From the NCBI RefSeq assembly GCF_000004195.4, contig NC_030683.2, positions 83,353,410-83,417,409 on the forward strand: 64,000 bases of DNA, given 5' to 3'. The position numbers and the translations under genes are program-made. This stretch comes from Xenopus tropicalis (taxonomy: Eukaryota > Chordata > Amphibia > Anura > Pipidae). The notes under the pieces were generated by a model that had not been told where the DNA came from, made no database searches, and saw nothing but the letters and a program-made list of their open reading frames with translations. Numbering within the stretch: position 1 is the stretch's first letter; every line of letters starts with the position of its first letter. Of this stretch, positions 1-10,146 are shown one piece after another.

Positions 1-832
1 ACCAATCCGAATCAAGAATATGTTCTAATTGACAAATAGAGTGGGAAAGAGTGGGGAAATGAAGGAGTATACATATATATTTATATATGAAGAAACAAAA
101 TTACATATTACAGTATAAAGAAAAAATTAAGAATAGTAAAAGGAAAAATCAAACTCAGAATTCCCAGGGCCACCTGGTATTCAAGAGACCATCTGAACTC
201 ACTGTCATGGCCAGAAGCACTGATATTTCAGTATTTTTCAGTGCCAGGCACAAAGAAAGAAAAAACTCAAAAATATAATTGTTTGATGAGGGAAATAATG
301 TTTGGTATTACTCTAATGCATTGTCTTAACATATAATTGTTATTAGTGACAGAAGAAGTCATTTCCTTTAGAGACAAATCATTATGTAATGCAATGCTCT
401 GCTTCACATTTAAATATCCCTAAATACATTAACCATGTAGGGTTTTACTTCCCACTGAGCTTGGGAGTCAATAAAACCTACGTGCAACAAATTTGCAACC
501 ATGTTACAGAATTCTGTCGAAGCTGGAAATATTTTATTGGAGGAAAATAAAGACTAAAGGTAAGAGAACCCACATCTCCTTATAAAGTCTTTTTTATATG
601 GGTCAGCATGGATGTCATGGTAGATGCTATACTTTCTAAACAATTTATCTATACAGGTTTCTTAAATGCCCTGATCAAGGTATGCATCTTGTAGGCTATA
701 AGTAACAGTTTACAAGATGTTTTAATTAAATCAGTGAAAAAAATAGTGTTTAGCCCTAGAATGAATTAATACCCACTGTGCCAAACTATCTAATCAATGT
801 AATTCAGCCCTGTTGGGCTAGATTGCAATTCA
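1..832. other. AT-rich DNA, nothing recognised
   Basis: No open frame, RNA gene or repeat family is recognisable. Short open frames here have no protein-like features. Confidence 0.6.
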
Positions 833-835
833 TTA

Positions 836-1036
836 GGGCTCTGGTACACGGGGAGATTAGTCGCCCGCGAGGCTTTTTCGGCGATTTCCCGAAATCGCCC
901 CGCCGCGTCTGACATCCCGCCGGCGACTTACATGTTCGCCGGTGGGATGGCAGGGGGAAGGCAACTCGGGGAGATTAGTCGCCCGCGAGCAGGGAGTTTT
1001 GCCGCGGGCGACTAATCTCCCCGTGTACCAGAGCCC
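836..1036. mobile_element. Harbinger-type MITE, 201 bp, TTA target duplication
   Basis: The element has 34-bp perfect terminal inverted repeats beginning GGGCTCTGGTACACGGGG. It is flanked on both sides by TTA (833-835 and 1037-1039), the duplication typical of PIF/Harbinger elements. It is much more GC-rich than its surroundings. A 22-base part of the left terminal repeat occurs a third time inside the element (from 967) in the same orientation as the left end. It encodes nothing, so any movement would need a transposase in trans. Confidence 0.85.
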
Positions 1037-1039
1037 TTA

Positions 1040-1776
1040 TGATGGTCCATAAATTAAATTGCTGTGCCTGTTATGTCTTATCATATTGGAGATAGGTTGT
1101 AAGAACTAAGGAAGTGCTATTAACCAGTAATGGGTCATGTCATCACTGACTGGAAGGATCAACCCCTTATCATTATATATACAAATGCATAGAGTGCAGG
1201 CATTAGAATCTAGTCATTCTATATGATCCCACTGTGTGTGTGGGAATGTGCATTTGTTTCCATTTATTCTCACCTAACACTTCCCACAGGTGTGCCACTC
1301 TAGGATTTATTGATAACTGAGGTTGCGGATGAAAAATTGCAACATCATATATATTTTCGTCAGTATTTTTAAAACTTGTGTATTAAAATTTACACCTTCA
1401 CCACCCAGAACTTGTAAGACTTTATAAAAGTCAAAAAGAAGTGTATCTTTGTCATTCAAGCAACTTTATTATGAGTACATACTGAGGACACCTGGGATTA
1501 ATTCTATTTTGTTATGAATATGGTAATTCACCCCCATATGACCCTAGTAACTCAAGGTTTTCTGACAACCAGAGCTCCCGTGCTTTGAAAAATGTTTCTA
1601 AGTTTTGGTATTGTAAGTACTTGGTGTCCAGGACAGCATGCATGCCCATTACAGCCAGCAGCAGGGGCCTAATGCTCATGTGCTAAATCAGTGCCAGCAT
1701 CTGCAGTACCCGAGCTGCTGCCATAGTGTTTCAGTGAAGTAAAAACACTTATGTACAGGGTTTTTTTCAGAGACAC
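1040..1776. other. Unannotated AT-rich DNA
   Basis: No gene, RNA or recognised repeat was seen. The stretch ends where the MITE at 1780 begins. Confidence 0.5.
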
Positions 1777-1779
1777 ATA

Positions 1780-2568
1780 GGGGCACATTCATTAAAGTAC
1801 GAATTTCGAGTACAATTTGCGAAAATTCGTATTAAATACAAAAATTTCTAATGTGCGTTAGTTTTGTGAAAAGTCGCATTGTGATTGTCCAAAAATATCG
1901 TGGTACGATCCGAAAATTACGCATCCAAACGATCGTGGGCGGGAAAACTTTTCTGACTTTGAAACTTCAGTGCATGATTTTGGAAGCCTCCCATTGGACT
2001 CAATGGCACTCTGCAGCTCCAACCTGGCCCAAGGAAAGTCTCCCATAGGGCTCAATGGCACTCTGCAGCTCCAACCCGGCCCAAGGAAAGTCTCCCATAG
2101 GGCTCAATGGCACTCTGCAGCTCCAACCTGGCCCAAGGAAAGTCTCCCATAGGGCTCAATGGCACTCTGCAGCTCCAACCTGGCCCAAGGAAAGTCTCCC
2201 ATAGGGCTCAATGGCACTCTGCAGCTCCAACCCGGCCCAAGGAAAGTCTCCCATAGGGCTCAATGGCACTCTGCAGCTCCAACCCGGCCCAAGGAAAGTC
2301 TCCCATAGGGCTCAATGGCACTCTGCAGCTCCAACCTGGCCCAAGGAAAGTCTCCCATAGGGCTCAATGGCACTCTGCAGCTCCAACCTGGCCCAAGGAA
2401 CATCATGATACTGAAGCTTGAATGAATCCAAAACTTTCATACTGAAATTGTCACAAAGTATGAAAAGTCACGTAAATTAACAAAAATATCACAGAAAATA
2501 TGCAAAAATTTTAGAAAAAATACAAGTTTTTTGTATTTGGACCTGTCGTACTTTATTGAATGTGCCCC
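1780..2568. mobile_element. MITE with internal 52-bp minisatellite
   Basis: The ends are inverted copies: GGGGCACATTCATTAAAGTA at the left and its near-complement ending GAATGTGCCCC at the right. ATA flanks both sides (1777-1779 and 2569-2571) and may be a 3-bp target duplication. The outer arms are AT-rich with many CG dinucleotides. The middle is an expanded tandem array, annotated separately. A relative with only one copy of the internal motif lies at about 21503-21905. Confidence 0.8.
1999..2400 (+). repeat. 52-bp tandem array, about 7.8 copies
   Basis: The phrase CAATGGCACTCTGCAGCTCC starts at 2001, 2053, 2105, 2157, 2209, 2261, 2313 and 2365, an exact 52-bp period. The only variation seen between copies 2 to 8 is C or T in CAACCTGG/CAACCCGG (order from copy 1: T C T T C C T T). 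This near-identity suggests recent amplification or homogenisation. There are no spacers, so it is not a CRISPR array. Short open frames through it are by-products: 52 is not a multiple of 3, so all three frames are cycled. Confidence 0.97.
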
Positions 2569-2571
2569 ATA

Positions 2572-3923
2572 AGGACTGGGATCCCACAGGACAGAAAATA
2601 CCCCTATACTATGTAACCTTTGCTTATTGTTTAAATGGCCAATCTTTTTTTTTTTTAGTTAATATGCCATTTGTTATGCTTAATACTATGATAAAAAAAT
2701 TTGCATTACAATGTATTAAGATGGACAGGAAATATGTTACTAAGTGAGTCAAGCAAGAAGTAATTTTCCATGATAATGATTTGCATTTTTATGTAGCGTT
2801 GGCATAAAAGATAAGGATTCCATTGTACAAAAAAAACGAAACAAGCATCTGCAATATAACAATATTTTTGCAATAGATTTCTTTTTTTTTCCTGTTCATG
2901 TATGTAAATTCACTTATGATGAAGCATATTTGTAATGTAGTCTGACTTCGCTTCACTCCAGTTACCCCCAGATGAAATTGGATATACAACACTTTTAAAC
3001 CACACAGCGAGCACAAAGTTTTTATTTGGGTGCACTTTTTTCTTTAATTAGTCGATTTTGCTTTTTTGCATTATATATGTTCTGTAATGTTCATCAACAA
3101 GGAGGTGATGTTGGAACTTAAGCAGCATGGACATGAATGAAATGGGAAAAATTACCCCATATTTGTGAAGATAAGTATTTAATTGCCATTAAATATCAAG
3201 GTTATAGCTTTCTTTGTACACAGAACTACCCTGCCTAGTTATAATAAATGATTAACCTTTCTGTTTAACTTTTCAGTTTACTTTGATTGAGGCATTCCAT
3301 ATATAAGAAACTGGAACAACACCGGCTATTTATGGGCACATCTGTTCAGTGGAGGTCTAGGAAGAATATTTTTTTCCGATGCAAGCAATATGGCAAGACC
3401 CACTATAATCTGCAAATTCATTTATAAAGAAAAATAGATTATACTGTGCCCTTAGTAAGCCATCGTGTTTTTTTTTTTGTCTAAGGGAAAATAAATGGTT
3501 GAAATTTGGAAGTTAAAACTTATTTTCAGATATAGTGTGTTTTGCCTTTATGTTGTATATTATATATTATAAAAAAGCCAAATGGTGCCAAATTTGCCCA
3601 ATTTATGTTTTAGTGACTTACAAGCTCTCAAGTTAAATTATAGACCAAGGAATATATAACCGTGATTTGAGGGATTTATATTTGCAAAAATAAAATGTCC
3701 AGCCTACATCTACGTTCTCTATTCCTCTATAAATATTTATAACTTGACAAGGCCGAAAAAACAGGAAATGAAGTATTTACAAAACTGAACTGAAGTGTTT
3801 AGAAATTTAGAATGTTTCATAGTAAGTGAAGCCAAATATTCCAAAAGCAGCCCTAGCAGCAGGTAATGTAGCAACTGCAGTATGAGATTTTAGGAAAGGA
3901 CACAGATTAGAATTAACAAGAAT
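2572..3923. other. AT-rich DNA, nothing recognised
   Basis: Several A and T runs occur (near 2647 and 3466), but no gene, RNA or named repeat is supportable. Confidence 0.5.
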
Positions 3924-4135
3924 TAGTGATGAGCACAATTTTAACCAGGCATAGATTCGCATTGAATTTCTACATTTTGCCATTGGCAGATTTTTTCACA
4001 AAAGGTTTGCTGCTTAAAAAATTTGCGCCGCAACAAAAAAAAGTTGCACTTGTCAAAAAAAGTGTTGTGCCCCTTGAAAAACAAATTACACGCAGCAAAA
4101 AATTTTAATATTTTGACATGCACACTTTTTTTGAT
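3924..4135 (-). mobile_element. TAGTGATGAGC-family MITE, truncated copy
   Basis: The left edge TAGTGATGAGC followed by CAGGCATAGATTCGC and TTTGCCATTGGCAGA is the reverse complement of the right ends of the copies at 40026-40317 and 42732-43024. The other end is not clear. The interior has the usual runs of TTGC/GCAA words. Open frames across it are shadows of the repeat. Confidence 0.65.
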
Positions 4136-5310
4136 GCGCGCCCAGCCCAAGGTTCTGGTTCTTTCTGTGAAGGCATACCAATTAGCCATTCACCAATACG
4201 TGCTTACTCTGGGTAAACTGAAAGTTGTGGAGAGATGTATCATGATTTTATAGAAAACAAACTGGCCATTATACCTCCTCTTTAAGTCCATATATTAGGA
4301 TTGGGTACATATTTATACATACAGGTACAATTTGCTTTCTATGATAGCAAACTAAACAAAACAAAATCTAAACACACAAAACCCAAAAAAATTGTAAACA
4401 AGAATAGCGATTCAGTAAATAACACAACTCTGTTAATTAGAAATGTAAATGCATACACATTTGGGAACATAAATTCTTATTTGGTCTTGGTTTTACACAC
4501 TGATCTGTGATTGACAAATTTTACACAATAATGCCCTCTATGTTGTGGTCTGTTTGGCAGAACTTTTCTCCCACAGATGAGTTTGTTTATGTATTATCTA
4601 TGGAAGTGGTTCCGAGCTATGGGGCTCCAGTGGAACTGGGCATCAAGCCTGAAAGACAAGTTCACATTTGAGATGAATGTGTACAACTGTATTTACAGTT
4701 GTGTGTATCATTTGAACTATAGACAAGTGTTTGTTATTGTTTATATATTTGTATGAGTCAAGGGGGGCTGACCAAATGTTGGACCACACAAGGGGGGCTG
4801 AATTCAAAAGTATGAACAGACTGGTTAGTCTAAAACGTTTATGTTATACACAAGTTTGTTAGTTAGTAAGGCTTTTATAGTGGTGAGAAGGGAAGTATAG
4901 ATATTGTTAAAAGATAAAGCAATGTGTTACTGCGTGTGTTGCAGCAATAGTTATACATACCACTTTCTGAGTCTAAAGATTGCTCATACAGCCAAATATT
5001 TGTGTTGAACTGATTCATGTACACTTTCTCCTCTATGGTACAATGTAGCAATGCAGACCATATAGATGACAGCATTAGCTAGCTTCAGTCTTAAATACAC
5101 TTTGTCATTAAACATGTAAATAGTCTGTCATTTAGTGGATGCAGCCTATTTAACACAAATAGATTTTTTTGTAATCCTGTGTATGTTGAGAGTTTGTCGT
5201 CTATCGAAGGTTACAGATTCCCTAGTTCTTTACCCCTTTTCAGGGAAGTTATAATATGTCAGCAGGTTACACAGCACAGCTTTGGCTTTATTAACACAAT
5301 TTTTACCTGC
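4136..5310. other. Unannotated DNA
   Basis: No gene is supported. A short direct duplication of AAGGGGGGCTGA occurs near 4759 and 4790. Otherwise the stretch is ordinary AT-rich DNA. Confidence 0.5.
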
Positions 5311-5473
5311 TTAAAGGAGAAGGAAATGTAGCTCAGAGCTACACCAGACTGGTGCGGTTTTCCTCTAATAGAAGCACCAGCCAGGGGTAAAAGGTAAGCG
5401 ATTAAAGTCATTGGGGGGGGGGGGGCTAACATTTTGGCACCCCCCCAGTGACATAGCCTTTTATTTTCCTATA
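5311..5473. mobile_element. T2/Kolobok-type MITE, short copy
   Basis: It begins TTAAAGGAGAAGGAAA, the typical T2-type end next to a TTAA site. The right end, CCTTTTATTTTCCTATAA, is a degraded inverted copy. The interior shares GTAAGCGATTA..GTCATTGGGG and CTAACATTTTGGCACC with the split copy at 25310-26973. It contains a run of 14 G. Confidence 0.7.
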
Positions 5474-5523
5474 AGGCTGATGTCCCAAGGAGCATGTTAT
5501 TCAACCTTGATTAATCTCTGCTA

Positions 5524-5725
5524 TAGCGGGCGACTATATGCTCCTAAATGCCTTTCCACCGGCACAAATAGGAATCACTGATGGAAAGGCCTTTGCATCT
5601 CTTTGGTTTTCCAAAGTCACACTAAGTTTCTTCCTGTGGGCAACTTTGTGCGACTTCGGAAAACTGACGCAATACGAAAACCTTTCCAACGGCGACTCCT
5701 ATTGTTGCTGGTGGAAAGGTATTTC
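5524..5725. mobile_element. Fold-back MITE fragment with CCTTTCCACCGGC arms
   Basis: CCTTTCCACCGGCACAAATA (from about 5550) is matched by an inverted copy ending GTTGCTGGTGGAAAGG (to about 5719). The GCGGGCGACTA word just outside resembles the GCGGGCGACTAATCTCC ends of the MITE at 836-1036, so the two may be related. Target duplication not seen. Confidence 0.55.
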
Positions 5726-6145
5726 AGATCAGTTAGTTGCCTGTGATCAGGACATCAGCCTAATCAAGTAAATATTTCCCAAATATTATTCTATACATCC
5801 CAATCTTCCCTCTTATTTACTACTTGCTTTGCTGATAGTTCAATCACGGTATGAGCTCTGCTTTGGCCAGTTATTGGGGGGAACTTTTTTTGTGTTTTTG
5901 TAGTGACTCAAGAATTGCCCTCCTATCCACTTTATACCAAATGTTCACCAGCACAACAAAGCAAGTTAATCCAGGGACAACTCATGCAAATGTAATGTGT
6001 TTATTGCAGCATTTTAGGGGCATGACACCTTCCATGCTCAATTAACTTAATTAAAGGCAAATATTCAGATTAAGCCCAAAACTAATACGAAAAACTCATT
6101 ATATCCAAGAAAAAAACAAAAACAAATTAGGCCAGAGTACACAAA
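5726..6145. other. Unannotated DNA
   Basis: Nothing recognised. Confidence 0.5.
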
Positions 6146-6489
6146 GGGGCAGATTTATTAAAACATAAGTTAGAATCCCGAATGGGAAAAATTCAGATTG
6201 GAAACGAAAATTTCTGAAGGTCGCAAATATCACAAAAATGCTTACAAAAAAATCGTATTAGTCATGATAATATCGTATTGGCGATCCGAAAGTCACGAAA
6301 TTTTCGTACCGAACGATTGTAAACAGGGGCAAAACTGATCCGATTTTTTCGCGCTAAAAATACTGGTGAAAAAGTCGTCAATCGTCGAATAAGTCGTGCA
6401 ATCGTTGAAAAAGTTGCGGAAAATACGACTGGACTGATCGAACGAACAAATGAACGCTCGGAGCGTTTGTGGATAAGTAAATGTGTGCC
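6146..6489. mobile_element. GGGGCAGATTTATTAAA-type MITE, degenerate
   Basis: The left edge GGGGCAGATTTATTAAA and the right edge AAGTAAATGTGTGCC form an imperfect inverted pair. The interior is rich in CG-containing words such as TCGTATT, TCGCAAAT and AATCGTCGAATAA, as in the other CG-rich fold-back elements in this window. Confidence 0.6.
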
Positions 6490-6984
6490 AAAGGGTCCAA
6501 AGTTGAAAATCGAAAGTTAAAAATCCACTTGCAATATGCTTAGCAATTCCATACCTATAGCAACCTTACAGACTATTAAAAAGTCTGAAATTACATGTAA
6601 CATTAAATGAATACAAAGTTTCACAAAAAAAATTGTATACAAAATAATCTTACCCTACATAATCGGGGAAGAAGAAAAAGATACCTGTCCCTGGCACAGA
6701 GAAATCAATCGATCAAATTTGTAATAAAAAAAATATATTTTAGGTTAAACATGTTAAACTATTTGTTTAACCACTGTGTGCTCAATTTGTAGCAGCCAAG
6801 TCCAAAACATTCCTTTTCTTGTCCTGTCCTTCCTTAACTGGGTTACACGATGGCCTTGTTTATAGAAATGCTTAGCAAGCATGGTTTCTATTCCGGTTCT
6901 TCCTTTTCTCTTGCAGCACTTTATGTGGTCGCCATAGTGGATTGGTAATTGCATATAGCTGATTTATGCTTATACTAACTCATC
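6490..6984. other. Unannotated DNA
   Basis: Nothing recognised beyond A and T runs. Confidence 0.5.
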
Positions 6985-7070
6985 TTAAAGGGACACCAAA
7001 CCCAAACTGTAAAGCTATTTTACTGCGTCTCCAACTAGACTATAAAATTAGAAGCATTGATCAATTAATT
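6985..7070 (+). mobile_element. T2/Kolobok-type MITE end
   Basis: TTAAAGGGACACCAAACCC at 6985 is a typical T2-type terminus with its TTAA site. No matching opposite end was found, so the element is truncated or its other end has decayed. Confidence 0.5.
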
Positions 7071-7420
7071 AATATATGACACATAATTCACCAATGATTA
7101 TTCTACCAACTAAAAACAATTATAGATGCAAGATTCACCAGAAAGAATGCTTATTACCAGCACTATGTCAGACATTTTGCTGCTTTTTTAAATACAGAGA
7201 TTATTATAATGTTTTGGTTTCATTATATTACAGTGTATGAGACATGGGTATAAAGGACATAATTACTCAGTGCTTAAAGCTTCAAATTCCAATTGCACAA
7301 ACATGGGGCCAGATTTACACAGATCAGATTGGATTCTCATTGGAGGATTATTTTACATTGTAATATAGCCATGGGCCCTGGAGACCTAGGAAAAGGTTTA
7401 TTGAGCAATAATAATTTAAG

Positions 7421-7439
7421 ACTACAGCTCCCAGCATGC
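7421..7439 (+). promoter_or_regulatory. ZNF143/Staf-type motif
   Basis: ACTACAGCTCCCAGCATGC matches the ZNF143 (Xenopus Staf) binding consensus ACTACAnnTCCCAGnATGC. This factor activates snRNA, tRNA-Sec and many mRNA promoters. The match is seen directly; occupancy is unknown. Similar words also occur inside some repeats, so it may belong to an unrecognised element. A CCAAT box and a CCATATAAGG box follow. Confidence 0.6.
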
Positions 7440-7542
7440 CAAGCATTGTTAAGTGTCCTTTTAATATACATTTTATGGTTTGGTAATAAGTTGACAGCAA
7501 GGGATAGGGAACCCCATATAGAAGATTCTAGAAGGAGGCAGG

Positions 7543-7586
7543 CCAATCAAAAGGGAGGAGGATTGCCCTGGTAAGTCCATATAAGG
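7543..7586 (+). promoter_or_regulatory. CCAAT box and TATA/CArG-like box
   Basis: CCAAT lies at 7543-7547. CCATATAAGG lies at 7577-7586 and fits both a TATA-like box and the CArG consensus CC(A/T)6GG. Together with the ZNF143-like motif upstream, the order resembles a polymerase II promoter or the U3 region of an LTR. Predicted initiation would be about 7610. A donor-like CAAG/GTAAGG lies at about 7670. No downstream open frame supports a gene. Confidence 0.4.
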
Positions 7587-7589
7587 AAG

Positions 7590-8723
7590 CGTATATTGTT
7601 GCCTAGTCTCTTTGGATGGTAACATGGAAAACCTATAATGCCAAGGGTATCTACCTCAAAAGAGTCCAAGGTAAGGGGCAATATAACCAGCTCCACTACA
7701 CAGACTAGAAACTTAGTATTAGGGTAGCTCTGTAAATCATAGCAGATAGCAGCTGAGGCTCCACTGAGGAAGAAGGAAAAGGTTAGTACCCTGGCAGTCC
7801 TTGTGACTGTGAACAACTGATGAACTGGTGTAAAGCTGTAACTGTGACTGATAATCACAAGGTGTTCAGCCAGAAGTCTCTCTATAATGGTGTGAGTACA
7901 AAGAGTTAATTCAGCCTTACATATAAATCTTAAACCTATCAGTGGCACCTGGTTAAAGTTTAAGACTGCATTTAATCACAGTCTATTAAGATGAATTTCC
8001 TTCCCCAGCAAAAGAGGTTGGCACCATGGGCTACAAATGTGTTATCTGGGAGTAATATTACTTCTTACAGACAATGAGATTGTTTGATTGAAGAGCATGA
8101 AAGGGGAAAAATTAACCATGGTACATTTATAATCATCACATCCTCTTTCATAATTATAAATAATATTTATTGCTGGTTGCTGAGATAGCATTTGCTTCTG
8201 CCCATATCAGCATCTAAACCAGCAGAGAGGTGTTACTTATGCCCATTATTCAACGTTTGAGTGCTTTTTACTAGGTTTTATAATATGATCCATCATACAT
8301 ATCTCAGTGACCAATTTGAACAATATTCTAATAATATTATTTTATCCATACTGTTTGAATTTTATTACTATATGCTCATATTTAGAATCTAATTTAAATG
8401 CCATATGAACATTACTTAATGCGGTTTCTAAATTACAATAATGAAGAAGCTCAAAATAGAAAAGATGAAAAAGAGATCTGAACTACCATAGTGTGCTGGT
8501 ACACTACAGTACAGTCAATGGAACCGTTTCTCTCTCTCTCTCTCAATCTTTCTATATAGATGGATAGATGTATAGTGTATATATAGTTCCATAGTCTCTG
8601 GACTTCTTGTAGTGCTCCATGGGATAGTTGGGGATAGTTGGTAAACTGAACAGACTAGCAGGAGTGCAACAGTGTATAAGTTCTTCTCATTGTTTACAGA
8701 TGATACCTTCAAAACAGAGTCAC
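7590..8723. other. Unannotated DNA downstream of promoter-like motifs
   Basis: The first few hundred bases are less AT-rich than the flanks and could be transcribed if the motifs upstream are active. A 133-codon minus-strand frame at 7547-7948 has no recognisable domain. A short TC run lies at about 8527-8544. No gene is supported. Confidence 0.4.
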
Positions 8724-9017
8724 TTAAGGCCATACATGGGCAGATTTAAGCTGCTGATTCAGGTCCTTCAGACTGATTTAGCAGCTTATCTGCCCATGTA
8801 TAGGGACCCCAGACGGGCCTACCTGATTGATATCTGGTCAAAAATTGGCATAGGCTTATTAATGCAGTCCTTGCTCTGACAGGTCCTATTCCAGTTGTTG
8901 TAACTTGATCATTTGGCCTGAGGTCAAAACAATTGGATTCTGACAATATCGTCCACCATAGGTGGACATATTGGTGGACATATTGGTGGAAAGATCTTAG
9001 GTGTATGGCCACTTTAA
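8724..9017. mobile_element. GGCCATACAC-family MITE, older copy
   Basis: It starts TTAAGGCCATACATGGGC and ends GTGTATGGCCACTTTAA, an inverted pair. Copies of the same family lie at 24453-24743 and 40777-41076. The interior contains a small tandem duplication of GGTGGACATATT near 8960-8990. Confidence 0.7.
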
Positions 9018-9050
9018 CACCAGAAAATGAAAATGTTTTGCATACATTTA

Positions 9051-9210
9051 GGGGCATATTTATTATAATGTGTAAGCCAACATCTCCGGTAATGTGATCT
9101 TTGCTTTTGTTTTCTAACTTGTAGGTGACAGTTCGAATCTAATTGCTGAATGGCTGCTATGGGCAACATCACTGATAATACTGGCTTACACACTATAATA
9201 AATATACCCC
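9051..9210. mobile_element. 160-bp MITE with TTA target duplication
   Basis: The ends GGGGCATATTTATTATA and TATAATAAATATACCCC are inverted, and TTA flanks each side (9048-9050 and 9211-9213), as for Harbinger-type elements. The interior contains CAACATC..CGGTAATGT and GGCTGCTATGGGCAACATCAC, as in the copy at 57371-57554. Confidence 0.8.
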
Positions 9211-9213
9211 TTA

Positions 9214-10036
9214 ATGTAAAGTATCTTTAAAAAATGTAGCACAGATTGCTATGCTTTTTACCTACGATACAGTCTTTACATAAATTTCAGCATAAGTACG
9301 GGCACATGGTTCGCAATTGCTGCGACTTGCACACAATGCAAATGCTGATTACTGCATATGTTTCATAAATTGTGTACCAGTTGAGGTGAACATTTTCAGA
9401 GTTAGAATAGCACAGCTTCTTACATGTTATTAATGGCATTAGTGTCCAAATCATTTAGCACCCATCAGTAGTGGCAACTGATGGAATTTGCTAGTCGACC
9501 CTTGGAACTACCGCCATGTTCAGGCTGGTGGTAACTCTAGGGTTCCCTTGCTTAAGGGTTGCCTTGCATGCAAGGTGGAAGTTGCTAGGTACCTTAATTA
9601 ATGGCATTACTGCATGCTATGGTAAATGAGGATTACAATGCTCACTTTTTTATAGAAAACAAAGAAATAGTATGTGAAATCAAATAACGTTTTGGTGTTA
9701 GAACACACTTTTTTTATCAGAACGGATTTATGCTGAAAAATCTACATCTTGAATGCATGTGACTTAGTTAAATAACTACACAGAAAGGAAACAAACAAGC
9801 AAACTCACAGAAATTAATGAGCGCTAATGATGGCCACACAAGCAGTTATTACATCTGACCTCCAGATGATCAGATTTGTGGCAAATACAGCTTGTTGTGA
9901 AGCAAGCAGACCTAACTGTACAGACTGGATCATTTAGGAATTGGGTCAACATTAAATCACATGAGGATCCCCAGCTATGTTTTTGAGCTGATACCGACAC
10001 ATGCAGATAGATACAATATACAAGTATAAGTAGATT
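9214..10036. other. Unannotated DNA
   Basis: About 9830-9960 carries words such as GATGGCCACACAAG that could be a decayed GGCCATACAC-family MITE. Nothing firm. Confidence 0.4.
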
Positions 10037-10146
10037 CAGGGCCAGAACTAGGGGTAGGCAGAAGAGGCATGTGCCCAGGGTGCAACTTTGGGAGGAGGGG
10101 CATTAGGCGCCTACCTCTTCTGCCTAGTATTACCCCTAGTCCTGAC
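10037..10146. mobile_element. Short MITE, CAGGGCCAGAACTAGGGGTA ends
   Basis: The left part CAGGGCCAGAACTAGGGGTA plus GGCAGAAGAGGCA is matched by an inverted right part, CCTCTTCTGCC..TACCCCTAGTCCTGAC. The CAGGGCC start resembles hAT termini, but no clear 8-bp duplication was found. Confidence 0.6.

Noticed and set aside
1999..2400. Regular 52-bp repeats considered as a CRISPR array
   Set aside because: No unique spacers: the whole 52-bp unit is repeated. The host looks like a vertebrate.
7547..7948. 133-codon minus-strand frame
   Set aside because: No recognisable domain; antisense to the promoter-like motifs. Length is not exceptional for 64 kb searched in six frames.
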